Positions 33,869-47,000 of a DNA stretch of 64,000 nucleotides are shown one piece after another. Each line of letters begins with the position of its first letter. The first letter of the stretch is position 1. Made by a program: the position numbers and the translations under genes. Below the pieces are notes generated by a model. It had not been told where the DNA came from and searched no databases. It was given only the letters and a program-made list of their open reading frames with translations. Origin of the DNA: Lolium rigidum (Eukaryota > Streptophyta > Magnoliopsida > Poales > Poaceae); contig NC_061508.1 in NCBI RefSeq assembly GCF_022539505.1, positions 344,361,484-344,425,483 of the forward strand, in the 5' to 3' direction.

Positions 33869-34136
33869 GGACAAGCTACTCCACGGAGGAACTTCAGTGC
33901 GCTGAGTAAAGCTGCACGTATATCTGTTTGAAAATCAAATGGCCACGGACTGCGCCCAATAAAATTCCCTGAGCAAGCCCCGGTACATCCTTGATATTCC
34001 AGCCCTGATGAGGTCACTCCCTGAAGATGTACAACCTCCCAACCCCCTGGAAACGTACCCAGGCTGGGCCTGGTGAGCTGTAGAAGTAGGTGGTAGCAAC
34101 AAACTCTTGCAGTAGCAGAAGGCACGTTCTGGGAAA

Positions 34137-34142
34137 AATAAA
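34137..34142 (+). terminator. Candidate polyadenylation signal of VTE2
   Basis: AATAAA lies 270 bp after the stop codon, a usual 3' UTR length. No other AATAAA was noticed between the stop codon and this site. Confidence 0.5.
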
Positions 34143-34360
34143 GCTAGCTCACCCCATTTCATTTTGTTCGTACATACCTTGTGGCCTTACATTCCATCTG
34201 CACATTGACTTTGCGATGGTGCAATTATTGGCTGATATGATCCGTCGAAATCCCATTGTTTTGTTAGAAAGCTCGTGAATCTCGCTGTGGTTGTTTGTCA
34301 TCTTCGGTGGTCCGGGACACGGAACGCCATCACTATTCGCCCAAACTATCTTAAAGTTTA

Positions 34361-36440
34361 GGGGCGAATTTGGTTGCTGGTAAGCCTGTTACCCGGCTCC
34401 AGGAAGCAAAAATCAGCCGTTTGCTCGCCAACTGGGCTGTGCGTTCTTGGCTGGCATGAACGTAAACGCAACCACGGTACAGGCACGTTTGAATTGAGAG
34501 TTGTCGCTGGGATAAGCGTTCGTAGGGAGCTGAAAAATTGGCTTCCTAGTTTGGCGTGAAATGTAGCCTCACTGTACTCGTCGGTCACCATCATTCGAGA
34601 AGAAAACCATTCTCACTTTTCCTCTCGGATGGCGACGGCAGCAATTTAGATATGCAACACCGGCTACTCCGATTTCACGGATTTTCGCCACCGGCTTTGC
34701 CACCCACTCTCTCTCACTGACAGCGGCGATTGCAGATCAGCGGCACCGACGAGCCCTCATCGTCTCCACCACCCTCTTTTACCATCATCTTCGGCTCCGG
34801 CAGCATGTCGCCGTCCTCAACCAAGGCTATAAGCACCTACAACCCCCTCCCCCACAGTTAGCTCCATAGCTTGCTAGTTTCAAATTGTGGCTGATTTCCA
34901 TGTTACTTATGCAACATCGACTTAATTAGGACGCCGAGATGAAGCTTTTGGTTCAGACAGCTGCCATCATTGCGGTGATTCAGGCCTGCATACTTTTGAT
35001 CCACCAGAGAGCGATTCGTCGCAATGCCATCCCCCCCCCCCCCACCATAACATATGCTCCCATGTTTGAACACGACGGAGAGTGGATGACAATAACAATG
35101 ATGTAGAGGCTATCAATATGCTTAGGATGAAAAGAGCCCCTTTTAATCATATTGTGAACACATTAAGGGTTAGGGGTTTCTTAAAGATAACCTCCACACT
35201 TGTATTGAAGATCAAGTGGAAATTTTCCTTCATGTTCTTAGCCATAACTAGAGATTTCGAGTGATCCAAAACACATGAAGGGAATCAACTGAGACAATAT
35301 ATATGTACTTCAAGCAAGTTATATATGCTATTGGGGAGCTCAAGGCGGAGAGGTGATCAAGCCGCTATCTGCTAGTACTTGCCGATGGTTTTAATATTTT
35401 AAGGTGAGATTTACTATAACATGCAGTCCATAACATGATTTATTGCAATGGGGCCTAACAATTTGTTCATGCACATGTTAGGATTGTGTTGATGGAATTT
35501 ATGGTATTCATGTGACTGGTAGAGTGTCTAGAAGCAACTCTAATGCATGTAGGGGAGAAAGCACGACACCAACCAAAATATGCTTGTAACTGTTGATTTT
35601 GATATGAGGTTCACATATGTATTAGCTGGATGGGAAGGATCAGCCCATGATGCAACGATTCTGATTAACATTTTAGAGAGACCTGATGGCCGACCTCAAA
35701 ATCCTAAAGGGTAAGTTCCACCTAGCTGATGCAAGATATGCTTGCCGCCCTAGTATTAATCCACCCTTGATATCAACAAGGTACCATCTTAGTGAGTTCC
35801 TTGCAAGGCACTACCCAAAAAATTCCAAGCAACTTTTCAATCTCAGACACTTAAAGCATAAAGTGACGATCAAGCGGACATTTGTTGCTTCGAAGAACAT
35901 GATCAGAAGCTATTTCATCCTTTCTTACCCAAGTTAAGTTAGTTCTTGCATGCTGCATTCTGCACAACTGAATCTTACATAGAGGTCTTGATGAGTTCTT
36001 CTCGGATGAGGACGACATGACACATGGCGACATTGATTCTGACCATGGTGTCGGTCTCAATGATAGTCAGCTTTGAAGGAACAAAATGCATGAGCGGGAC
36101 GATGCTATGTGTGCTGCTAGAGGCACGATCAAGCTATGAATAGGAAGAAGTGAAGAGGAAGAAGAAGATTGCCATGCCGTCCTATTCTATGAACAACCCC
36201 TATTTGTGTGCATAATAGGAACTTGTTAGTACCTCGCTAATACCCTAGCGAACTCCTATTTAATAGCAGCTAGGTAACATCTTGAAGAACTGCTAGTTGC
36301 TAGTATCTCAGGCTAAACGACGTTGATTTGGTGGTGCTCGTTAGGTTGACATGGTGCTTGCGAGTTCACAGTGGTAAGATCACCGCTTGTGAGAAGTGGT
36401 TCCCACAACACTAGACAATATGCAACCAAAAAAGCTGAAT
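34361..36440 (+). mobile_element. Second PIF/Harbinger element, decayed
   Basis: GGGGCGAATTTGGTTGCTGG at 34361 follows TTA and resembles PIF-type terminal repeats (GGGGGTGTTTGGTTG). Harbinger transposase remnants lie inside at 35080-36140. A possible right end, GCAACCAAA at 36422-36430, matches the inverted terminal repeat only in part, so that border is uncertain. A poly(C) run of about 14 is at 35031-35044. Confidence 0.45.
35080..36140 (+). pseudogene. Harbinger transposase remnant, catalytic residues lost
   Basis: Plus-strand fragments in several frames match plant PIF transposases: INMLRMKRAPFNHIVNTLR near 35110, CVDGIYGIHVTGRV near 35490, VDFDMRFTYVLAGWEGSAHD near 35600, LKGKFHLADARYACRP near 35710, NLRHLKHKVTIKRTFV near 35850 and an acidic tail DEFFSDEDD near 36000. 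The first catalytic Asp (family IDGTH) appears as Tyr, the second block keeps Asp (LADARY), and the Glu (family VERAF) appears as Lys. Multiple stops and frame changes separate the blocks. It cannot encode an active enzyme. Confidence 0.7.
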
Positions 36441-37379
36441 TTCCATCTTCAAGCCAAAATCTAACTCTGCTGGCAGCGTAACAAAGTGCACAAATAAACT
36501 GAAAATAAATTATTTACAACCAAGCTAGACGCATAACATAACTTTAGACTTGACCCAACAATTCGTGGCTATGTGCAAAAGATCTCCATAGATGCATCAA
36601 AAGGGCGTGCGAGCAACCGAGCTGAACATCTGTGATTCATAGACTACAGCACCGTGGATGTATGCTTGGCAATGATTCACAGGAGGCCTGATACGAACTT
36701 TTTATCTACACATACGTGCAGCGTGTGTGCTGCTAAGCTTGTCCTGTAGCGTCGATCGCGCCGGGATAAACTGGATGGCTATGTTGGGGGCACGGCCCTA
36801 CAGGATCTTCACCATATCGTCGAGGCTTGATTCTGCGCAGGGCCCTCGATCGAGATGGTCGAGCATGCATGTGCATGCCAGCGAGTGGCATGCATGCATG
36901 CCCCAGCTGCGCTCGCCGGTGATGCCGATGTCACCGCTGATCAGGAAGCATGGCATGGTAGGCTCCTCCGCTCTCGGCCGTTGGCCGGCCGGCCCCTCTC
37001 TGTTCTGCGTGCTCCCCCTCCTGTGATCGAGGACACACGGTTGGCCGCGCTAGCTGCTGTGAAGTTTCAGTTTCAAAGGGTTACACGTACGTACCGCGTC
37101 TGCGTGTGCACGTCTAGCGATGTAAACAGCCTCATGTTGAATATAAATACATTGACTTGTCTTTTTCCTAACATGTCTCAAGTTCAAGACTTTACTCGCG
37201 CAGATTAAAAACAAAATGAAAATGATTTTGTGGCCTGCACCAAACCCACTATAAAAGACTAAAATGGCCTAGACATGAGGAAGAATGTTAAATATAAATA
37301 CATTGCTTAGTCTATTTCCATCGGTTACGGAGTGAGTACATTACATTAAGAGTTCTCTTGCCGAGCAAATGAAGTCGGA
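36441..37379. other. Unassigned low-copy region with RY (CATGCA) cluster
   Basis: No gene recognised. Between 36860 and 36905 the words GCATGCATGTGCATGCC and GGCATGCATGCATGCC form a dense cluster of CATGCA repeats. The minus strand at about 36960-36780 has short codon-like stretches, not enough to call an exon. Two similar AATATAAATACATTG words occur at 37138 and 37290. Either decayed gene sequence or old transposon sequence is possible. Confidence 0.3.
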
Positions 37380-38170
37380 GACCATCCTAGGAGGATTGTG
37401 CTTAGAAGTTCATGCATGCGGAGGGTAAGCACTGATCTTGAGGAATCTAGATATTATTCCAGATGGTCATGGTTCCATCACTAATGCGTCTGATCAAGCA
37501 CCTTTTTACCATATCCCATCCCTCGCATAAAGACATCTAGATTTGCGATGGTGTTGATCCCATTGCAGCCGAAGGAATATCGGTGGTAGGAAAGTATACC
37601 GCTATCAAGATGCGAGCACTCGATGAATCGGGATCATTTAAAAATCACCAAGTTGGCGCGCCAAAAGAGCTAGATTGAAAATCTCTATGTCACGAAAGTC
37701 TAATCCATCCCTTCACTTTGGCACTGCGAGGTCGAGTATCCCATGAGACCCTTACCTCTTTCCGTTCTCCCTTCTTACTCCCTCACCAGAATTTTCTCTC
37801 TATGGACTAATTGATGTGGTCACACAAACCCTTTGGTAGCTTATACAATGCCATTGAACATGTCTGGGATGGCTTGGATAACGGGTTTAATCAGATTTCC
37901 TTACCACCAACTGAGAGGGTCTTCTCCATCCAACCTTTCCATCCTTGAGATAATTGTAAGCCCCATTCTTTGACCTACCCACATCGGTGGGAAGGCCAAG
38001 ATACTTGTCATTGAAAGACTCATTGTGAACATCCGGTATTGCTTTAATACTATTTTTGCTTGCGTCGGGACAGCCCATCCCAAAGAAGAGTGAAGACATG
38101 TATGTCATTGAATCAGTAACCCTCAAGTACCTACTTCATCTTGATCACCTCCGAATCTACCGCCCCCCAA
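37380..38170 (-). mobile_element. LINE fragment, reverse-transcriptase C-terminal region
   Basis: On the minus strand, KYLGLPTDVGRSKNGAYNYL (about 38010-37950) is the typical block after the RT palm of plant L1-type LINEs. Further down, in other frames, come VIQAIPDM, LDFRDIEIFNLALLARQ and words of the RNase H-side region. Several stops and frame changes break it. Only this ~0.8-kb part is present; neither the palm nor a poly(A) tail was found. Confidence 0.65.
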
Positions 38171-39838
38171 TATATAAGAGCTTGTGTCCAGTGTCCTGGT
38201 TGAGACCGAGAGTCTCAAGACTGTTCTCTTGCCTTTTACAGAGAGAAATCAGAGTGTTTACGTACCATGCGTGCAGAAGTGCAGTTAATCCAGGATGGGC
38301 CCGGTGGGCTCCCGCTCACTATAAAAACACAAAGAAAGGACATTCCTGGCCCGGTGGGCCGCGATCGGGCGCACTTAAGGGAAAAGACCACGGCGGAAGA
38401 ACACCCTTCATTGCCCACCTGCTGCGCTTGCCTCGCCGCCGGCCGGCACTGGATCCCACGGCGGTACGGTACGGCGCACGCCGGATCGTCGTGTACAATT
38501 GGAGGCGCAGACACGTCGGCTTATCGATATCGTTTCCGGCCGGCGTCTTAAACCGCTCTCAGCAGGCAGCCGCCGGTCCCCGGTCCGATATGATAATTGC
38601 TTGCGCTGTGTAGGTAGGAATGTTTGGGCCAAGATATGTGGTAGCTACAATGCGTACGGACAAGAGCCAGCTGGCCGCCGGCGGTGTCGCCGGGCGGCGC
38701 GCGGGGTACGTGCGTCACTGCACGTACGCAGGCGATGCGACGGTGGCGCCGGCCGGCCGGCCACCTGCGCATGACGTACCATCGACTAGCTAGTCAAGAA
38801 CTCAAGATCGATCGAGCAGGTGTAATGTAAGTGCATAGGTACCAGCAGTGGCCGAGCTATAGCTATAGCTACCTACTGTTGCGCCCGCGCGTGCAAGACT
38901 GCTCGCACACAGCCACTCGCCAGTCGCCACCACTGTGCGAGAGACATGGATCACATGCCATATCTCGGCGAGACCACGTACACGGATGCACAGTGGCCAG
39001 TCGAGTCGTCGATGATCCGCCATGCACGAGAACGATTAACACGCCGGGGACGGGGAAGAGCCAGGACTAGTCCCGGCGACGGCGAGGCTAGCTCCGGCAG
39101 GAAAATTAATAGCTCCGGCCGCCGGGGTCGGCCGGCCGACCGGGGAATTGAAGCCGCCCACTGTTCACTCCCGATCGAGTTAATCCGGCCCAAATCAATC
39201 AGTCAATCAGAGCGCGCGATCGCGAAGTCTCGTCGATCACTCGATCGATCTCCAGTCCCGACCGATCGATCCAAAAAGATCCCATCGATTCTGTTAACGG
39301 CTTTATTGAACCAGTCTTGTCGTCGTCGCATGTTTTTCCACCCTTGCGGCCATAATCTCGATCGGTCGGTAACTTCTTCTAACGCCCCGATCTGGTGGCT
39401 GATAGAGTCACCTGTATCTGAGTCTGACGACCGCCGGTGAGTGAAAAATTATAACGGTGACATGATCAAAAACAATCGGAAAGCCCACCTGGTTTTACGA
39501 GCTTTGACGGTCTCTCTCCTCTGTTCGGCGATTAGTTGACGTGGAAGCGAAAAAGAAGATGCTACCAAAACCCTAACATAATCTATTGAGAATATTACCT
39601 TTATTAAGAACTCCACGGAGGAAGATGAAAGATAATGGTTGGAGAAAAAACAGCTTACAACCAGGTTAAGCGACGAATCATTGTACATATTTTTTTGTTG
39701 CTGTCTAGAGGGTGACATGGTAGGTCATTATAGACAACAACCGTCTAAACCATTGCGCATGATGGGCAGTTGTAGTAGTCGCTGGATTCAAATACGTTCC
39801 GTGAGGAAGAGATACAGTCATGTGGTGGACTGGTGGGC
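38171..39838. other. GC-rich low-copy stretch, no gene supported
   Basis: About 1.7 kb, GC-rich from 38330 to 39440 with many GATCGATC words and CCGGCCGG palindromes. It holds a 165-codon plus-strand ORF (38946-39440) of basic composition with no recognised domain. The look is that of a plant promoter or 5' region, but no following coding exon was found. Confidence 0.3.
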
Positions 39839-39841
39839 TAA

Positions 39842-39945
39842 GAGCATGTACAACGCAGACGCTTGGTGACGGGCGCCAGGATTAATAGATCACTTTTTTT
39901 TTTCAAATCAAGCGTCTACATTAGCGCCTTGCATTGGTGATGCCC
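39842..39945. mobile_element. Tourist-type MITE, 104 bp
   Basis: It begins GAGCATGTACAACGCAGACGC and its other end, reversed, reads GGGCATCACCAATGCAAGGCGC, imperfect inverted repeats. TAA flanks it on both sides (39839-39841 and 39946-39948). The GAGCATNTNCAA start resembles that of the Harbinger at 26658. Confidence 0.65.
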
Positions 39946-40089
39946 TAAGGGGTAGGCTGAAGGATCGGAAGCAAGGCTACGGACAATAGAACGTCCGTAC
40001 GGTCTTTTTAGGCTGATAACAATTATTTGTTGTTTAAAACAAAAAAAAAACGTGAGAAATAGGTTGCTGGTGGGCCTGCTAAGATGACA

Positions 40090-40991
40090 CAGTTAGGTTA
40101 GTGGAAATGATAGGATAATTGGAGACAAGGGGGCAGTTGCCCCCTCCATATATTGTTAGATAAGTTAACAGAAGAGAGTCTTTGTCCCTGACACATCTAG
40201 GTTAATTAATTACATTGACTTCTCTTAGAGCATTGCTGCAAGCACCCAATACAACTTAGTGCAAGGCATCTATCAGACTGTTTGAATATTCACAACACCA
40301 TCTTATTCCTTCAAGATGAACATGCGTGAGCAACATTTCATTTGACTCCACTTCATGTATTAAAAATAACGAATCTATGATCTTGTTGTGACCAACTTCA
40401 AGGTGTCAACACAACATGTGACACTCTTTGACAATTTCACCCTGAGAAGTGGTTCGTCCCGGTAATCACTGAATTTACTGTCAATGTTACTAGTGAAATC
40501 ATCACCGTGATCTGAACCACTAGGAAGAGTGTGCCCTTCGAGAATTCTCATGTACACATATCGATCCCTTTTAATATGAAAATCCACTTGAGGAAAATTC
40601 ACAATTCGTATGGTTTGTTAAAGGCACCAATGTAGTGGACCCAAGGTGACCATTGTTAATAATACCCTCGAGCGAACTTTGGTTAGTGATGAAAATTTTA
40701 TGTTAAATTACAGTGTTACTGAAGAAGTCTCATATACTGGTATTTTGTATTAACAATACGGAAAACCGACGAAGTTTGATTCCCCAGACTATTTTTTGAT
40801 CTTCCACAACAACATATAAGGTTCACCACCAAAGCATGCACACTACTTCCAATATAGGAAGTTTTTCAAAAACATAACTGCTTATATATTCTAAAGATAA
40901 TGACTACATTACATACACGCAAAAATATATGTTTGCGTGTGTGTGGTGGGGGGCTCTTGTCCCCCTGGACTCAAATGAAGCTCCACCACTG
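40090..40991. mobile_element. Possible hAT-like non-autonomous element
   Basis: The right end reads, reversed, CAGTGGTGGAGCTTCATTTG, close to a terminus common in plant hAT elements, followed by GGGGGACAAGAGCCCCCC. Near the left a similar block, GACAAGGGGGCAGTTGCCCCC, occurs at 40124, but the terminal bases are unclear and no 8-bp target duplication was found. No transposase was seen. Confidence 0.25.
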
Positions 40992-42247
40992 GTCTAGGCA
41001 ATGTGTATAATACATAAATGGTTCAGTCTTGTTGGCTATCAAAGGTATTTTACCTATCCATTGTGATGAAAGTATAACTATAGGAATCTATTTAATGCTT
41101 ACATTGATGAGAGTGCAATACAAACAAATGTTAATCTCTCAATGATATCTTTTGGTTTCGTAGCAGTGCCTCGTTAAATCGACGATATCATGCAATCAAG
41201 TGATGAATTTGGATATTCAATATAAGTATTGGTCCTTCCAGCTAGAAAAGTATAACAACAAATGTATCTTAAATCGAATTTAGATCATGAAGATGGATAT
41301 CATACCAACTTTTATATTGGAGCTAATTGGGCTAGTCATTGTAGAAACACATAGAAATGAATGCGGAAAGTAGTCATAATGTTGGGCTCTCCTCTCTAGG
41401 GCATTTGTCCTTTCTAATCATGGCAGCTACATTCTTCCTTTCTTCTGGTAAATAACGGGGAAGAACAAAACAAAGGAACCTTTCTTCTTGAGCAGGAGGA
41501 TGAAACAATAGTTGGCAAGGCACAACTAAAGCATTTTTTCATATCACGCTATTCTATCTGTTAGAGACCTAAATTCAATTTTTAATTCATAAAACAAATT
41601 GACAATATCTCTAGCTAACCTGTCCTATAATAAGTCGCTTATCTTGCGAGAATTCACTTTAGTTTCTATTTTCAAGTTGGTCATCATTTGTATCCAAACT
41701 GTTAGTTCCAAATAAGTGAAACAATCATCTCCTTACAATATGAAGTTTGGTTTCACCATATTTGTTAACTTTATTGCGTCATGCTTATCTCAAGAGATAA
41801 ACAACATAAAATTTGGTGGCATGTTCTCTTTTTAGCTAGTGTGCAAATGTTGTTACATTTTGAAATTTTTAGTGGTCATGTCATGGAAAGGTAAGATTGA
41901 ATACACTTAAAGAAATCCAACATGAGTGTGGAACAAAAATGACAAAACTTGAGACGGAGTGATTCCAAAGTTGAAAAAATTGATCAACACCAAAGAATAT
42001 TAAACCAAATAATACAAACGAAACAGGAAATAGATGAGACCAAAAATAAGAACATCACACTCAAGAAAAATATATCAAACAAAGATCCAACCGTATGAGG
42101 CAAACAAGAAGAAGAGGATCCAGACAAATACGAAGATCAAACCAAGCAGAACAAATATCCAACAAACTAAGAAAGTACAATATAAAACAAATAACCAAAA
42201 GTGAAGAAGGTTCAACGAATTATAATTGGACCTGAAGTAGATTCGCC
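40992..42247. other. AT-rich stretch, no gene seen
   Basis: About 1.25 kb of AT-rich sequence up to the target site of the Angela-like element. No ORF of note on either strand, no tandem repeats noticed. Confidence 0.4.
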
Positions 42248-42252
42248 TAAAT

Positions 42253-44027
42253 TGTAGGATAACGTTGCATAGAAAACAAAAATTTTCCTACCGCGAACAC
42301 GCAATCCAAGCCAAGATGCAATCTAGAAGACGGTAGCAACGAGGGGGTATCGAGTCTCACCCTTGAAGAGATTCCAAAGCCTACAAGAGGAGGCTCTTGT
42401 TGCTGCGGTAGACGATCACTTGCCGCTTGCAAAAGCGCGTAGAAGATCTTGATCACGATCGGTTCCGGCGCCACGAACGGGCAGCACCTCCGTACTCGGT
42501 CACACGTTCGGTTGTTGATGAAGACGATGTCCACCTCCCCGTTCCAGCGGGCAGCGGAAGTAGTAGCTCCTCTTGAATCCGACAGCACGACGGCGTGGTG
42601 TCGGTGGCGGTGTAGAAGTCCGGTGGAGCTTCGCTAAGCTACGCGGGCAATATGGAGTGGAGGAGCAAAGCTAGGGTTTGGGAGGGGGTGGCCGGCCACT
42701 CAAGGGGGGCGGCCAGCTTATGGTCTTGGGGTGGCCGGCCCCTCATTATATAGGTGGATCCCAAGTGTTGGTGTCCAAGTCTTCGAATAAGACCCGAAAC
42801 CAAAACCTTCCATAGGAGGGGGGAAACCTAGCCCAACTAGGACTCCCACCCAAAGGTGGGATTCCCACCTCCCATGTGGGGTGGCCGGCTCCCTATGGTG
42901 GAGTCCACTTGGGACTCCACCCCCACTAGGGCTGGCCGGCCATGGAGGTGGAGTCCCTTGTGGACTCCACCTTCCTTGGTGGTTTCTTCCGGACTTTTCT
43001 AGAACCTTCTAGAACCTTCCATAGAACCTTCCGCGACATTTTATTTCACATAAAATGACATCCTATATATGAATCTTATTCTCCGGACCATTCCGAACTC
43101 CTCGTGATGTCCGGGATCTCATCCGGGACTCCGAACAAATATTCGAACTCCATTCCATAATTCAAGTGCTACCATTTTAACATCCAACTTTAAGTGTGTC
43201 ACCCTACGGTTCGAGAACTATGCGGACATGGTTGAGTACTCACTCCGACCAATAACCAATAGCGGGATCCGGAGATCCATAATGGCTCCCACATATTCAA
43301 CGATGACTTTAGTGATCGAATGAACCATACACATATATTACCAATTCCCTTTGTCTCGCGATATTTTACTTGTCCGAGGTTTGATCTTCGGTATCACTCT
43401 ATACCTTGTTCAACCTCGTCTCCCGACAAGTACTCTTTACTCGTACCGTGGTATGTGGTCTCTTATGAACTCATTCATATGCTTGCAAGACATTAGACGA
43501 CATTCCACCGAGAGGGCCCAGAGTATATCTATCCGTCATCGGGATGGACAAATCCCACTCGTTGATCCATATGCCTCAACTCATACTTTCCGGATACTTA
43601 ATCCCACCTTTATAGCCACCCATTTACGCAAGTGGTGTTTGGTGTAATCAAAGTACCTTTCCGGTATAAGTGATTTACATGATCTCATGGTCATAAGGAC
43701 TAGGTAACTATGTATCGAAAGCTTATAGCAAATAACTTAATGACGAGATCTTATGCTACGCTTAATTGGGTGTGTCCATTACATCATTCATATAATGATA
43801 TAACCTTGTTATTAATAACATCCAATGTTCATGATTATGAAACTAATCATCCATTAATCAACAAGCTAGTTTAAGAGGCATACTAGGGACTTCTTGTTGT
43901 CTACATATCACACATGTACTAATGTTTCGGTTAATACAATTATAGCATGATATATAAACATTTATCATAAACATAAAGATATAAATAATAACCACTTTAT
44001 TATTGCCTCTAGGGCATATCTCCTTCG
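42253..44027 (-). repeat. 3' LTR of the Angela-like element
   Basis: Plus strand TGTAGGATAACG to CATATCTCCTTCG. The last base is G where the sister LTR has A. A CTATATAATG TATA-like word lies on the minus strand near 42755. GC-rich tracts with repeated GGCCGGCC follow at 42690-42970. Confidence 0.9.
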
Positions 44028-44040
44028 CTCTCCCACTTGC
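44028..44040 (-). promoter_or_regulatory. Polypurine tract of the Angela-like element
   Basis: Minus-strand GCAAGTGGGAGAG directly precedes the 3' LTR, the expected site and composition for plus-strand priming. Confidence 0.7.
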
Positions 44041-47000
44041 ACTAGAGTCAATAATCTAGTTTACATTTGTAAAGATATAACACCTTGGCCTTATGGTGCT
44101 TTATCATGTATTGCTCACGGGAGAGGTTTTTAGTCAACGGATCCGACACGCTCGTAAACGTATGTATTTTGTAATTCATTTGCGTCTCAACGCATCACTC
44201 ATTTCCAAATGAGTTGGCATTAAATATGTTTGATCTTATGGTGGAACCTTAATTCCGCGGTCCGAAATAAGTCACTAATATTGTCACATACAATATAGCT
44301 TCAAAGTTCCGACACTATCGGAACTACACCAAGTTCTCAAAGAACTTCTTGACTCAACATCCTCAGCTCATTTGTCAAAACAAATGACATACTCGCCTTC
44401 GTTTTGTAGAATCCATCACAATATTTAGAACTCTTCTAAATCTAACATAGACAACTTCTAGTTCATTGTGCTACCTTTAAAACAACACTTAGTCTAATTT
44501 GAGATTGAAATTCTATTTTGATATGTGACAAAATAAATATCGGTGTAACACCTTACAGCGATTTGTTTGTCATTTCTTCATACAAAAATATATATGTATA
44601 TCCTTAGTTCTTCTAAAGTACTCAAGGATATTCTTACTCGTCGTCCAATGATCATCATATGAATCATTCTGGTATATGCTCATAACACTTTATAGCACAT
44701 GATATCTGATTGTGTACATATTATTCGTGATCTATAATCACTCATGTGTTTTTACTCATTGAGTGTCATATACACTCAAGTCTTGTTAAACCTTCACATG
44801 ACAAGAACATTTTCTTAATATTTCTATATTGAACTACTTCAATATCCATCATATGTACTTTGACTTAAACTTATTTATGTGTTTCAATCTATCTTCATAG
44901 ATCTTGACACTAAATTTGTTTCAGTCCATATCCTTTCATTGAAGTTAATTCTCAATGAAACCTTTTAATCAAGTATATAATTACATCATTTATAACCAAC
45001 TATATGTCACCTACATAAAGTATTATAAATGTGTCTTAGCGCTCCCACTTAATTTCTTGCAAATGCAAGCCTCTTCATCGTCTCTGATGAAATCAAAAAC
45101 TCTTTGACTATTTCATCTGGTGAAGATTCCAACTCCGTGATACTTACTTCATCCAATTGAAGCTTGTATACCTATCTAGTATTCCACTGACCAGCAAAAC
45201 TCTTGGTTGTATCTTGTATACATACTTCTGTTAAGTAGTGTATTTTGCCATCCTACTAGCATATCTCATAAAAGAAATATGTAGTGATTACTAGAATAAT
45301 CCACATAGACTATAAGCATTGCTACAGAAGATCTAATCTTATCGTATTCAACTCTTTGAACTTTGTCGTAAACAATTTTTCGACAAGTCAAGCTTTCTTC
45401 AAGGATATTTCATCCAAGTCTATCAATTTCATAGATCCATTTACTTTCATAAAGTATTCATCTATCTTGGATTTCATGGCGTATAGCCATTTTAACGGAG
45501 TCAGGGCCCATCATAGCTTCTTTGTTTGTAGTTGGTTTATTATTGTTCAAAATCAATCCTTTGTCCACAAATCATTTATTTGATCACAAAGTAAACCATA
45601 CCTACAAGGTTCAATATGTACTTTGATCTCCATGGCTAAAACACTTTTTAGTCATGGGAGCCATGATCGTTGTGGCCGCTTCCGAAACCAATTCCGATGC
45701 TGCGCTACTCTAATCATTATGCTCAGGTTCATAAACCTTATCAAATTATATTGTCCTCCCACTCAAATACTTCACTAGAAACAATTTCTCGGAAATAAGA
45801 AACATTGACAAACACTTTTGTCTTTGTCTCGTGGGAAGAATTCCCAATTAAATCTCCGGGATAACCAACAAAGACATTCATCCGATTTTGGTTGACTATT
45901 AGGGTTTATACCCATGCCATAACTTGTATGGTGTCATTTCAACGGATCATGATGATGCTCTATTCAAAGTGTAAAAGCGGTAGTCACTAAAGCATAATCC
46001 ACAAAAATATAATGGCGTCATAATATTTTATCTCATCATTGATCCAACAAGGTTTGGATACATCTCTTGGATACTTCATCATCACTATGATACTCCAATA
46101 AATGTGAGTTGTAGAACAATTTCATAACTCTCTTAGATGTTCGCTAAAACTCGTAATTCAAATATTTCCACCATGATCCAATCATAGATATTTGACTTTT
46201 CTATTACGATGATTTCCACTTCATGTTGAAATTTATTTGAACTCATTCAAATGTTTCAAACTTCTTCCTTATCGAATATATCCATATATATATACTCAAT
46301 TCATTGTTGAAAGTTTTCATGAAGTAGAAGAATCTCCCGCACACAACTATGCTCAGTGAACCATATACATCATTATGTATTTTTCCACTAAGTTAGTTGC
46401 CCGTTGGCCTATGAACGGCATTTTAATCATTCTCTTTTTAGAAAAGATTTGCAAGCGCCAAATGATTCAAAAATCAAATGACTCCAAAAATCCATTTACA
46501 TGGAGTTCCTTCATGCGTTCCTTTCTAACATGACCTAAATAGCGGTTCCACAAATAAGTGGAATTCAAATCATTTGCCTTATGGCATTTTAGCGTCAGTG
46601 TTATGTATGTGTGTTTCACCATTAAGATTTATAATAACTTATCCATTGTACATGGAGTAATGTCATAATTTAAACAACTCATTGTTTTCATTAGACCAGA
46701 GCAAAATAACAATTATTAAGTTCTTTATTATAAATTCTAAGGGCTTAGATAGAATGCCAACGACGAACATAATAACACTTTATTTGTTCCAGACGTATAT
46801 TCCTATCATATTCCTTGTCAGTCACTTAGGCCATTGTATTCTTGTATTGCGTTGTTTTGTATGACACTTCATACCAACCAATATAGTACTTATACCCAAG
46901 AATTTCATTGTGTGACTTAACTAGGAATACAACCATAATATGTATATCATTTATATACACCTGAGCTACACTTTCTAGTCTTTTCTTATCTTTTTGCCAG

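Noticed and set aside
38946..39440. 165-codon plus-strand frame in the low-copy island
   Set aside because: Basic, low-complexity, no domain, no convincing promoter or splice context. Kept only as an unassigned stretch.
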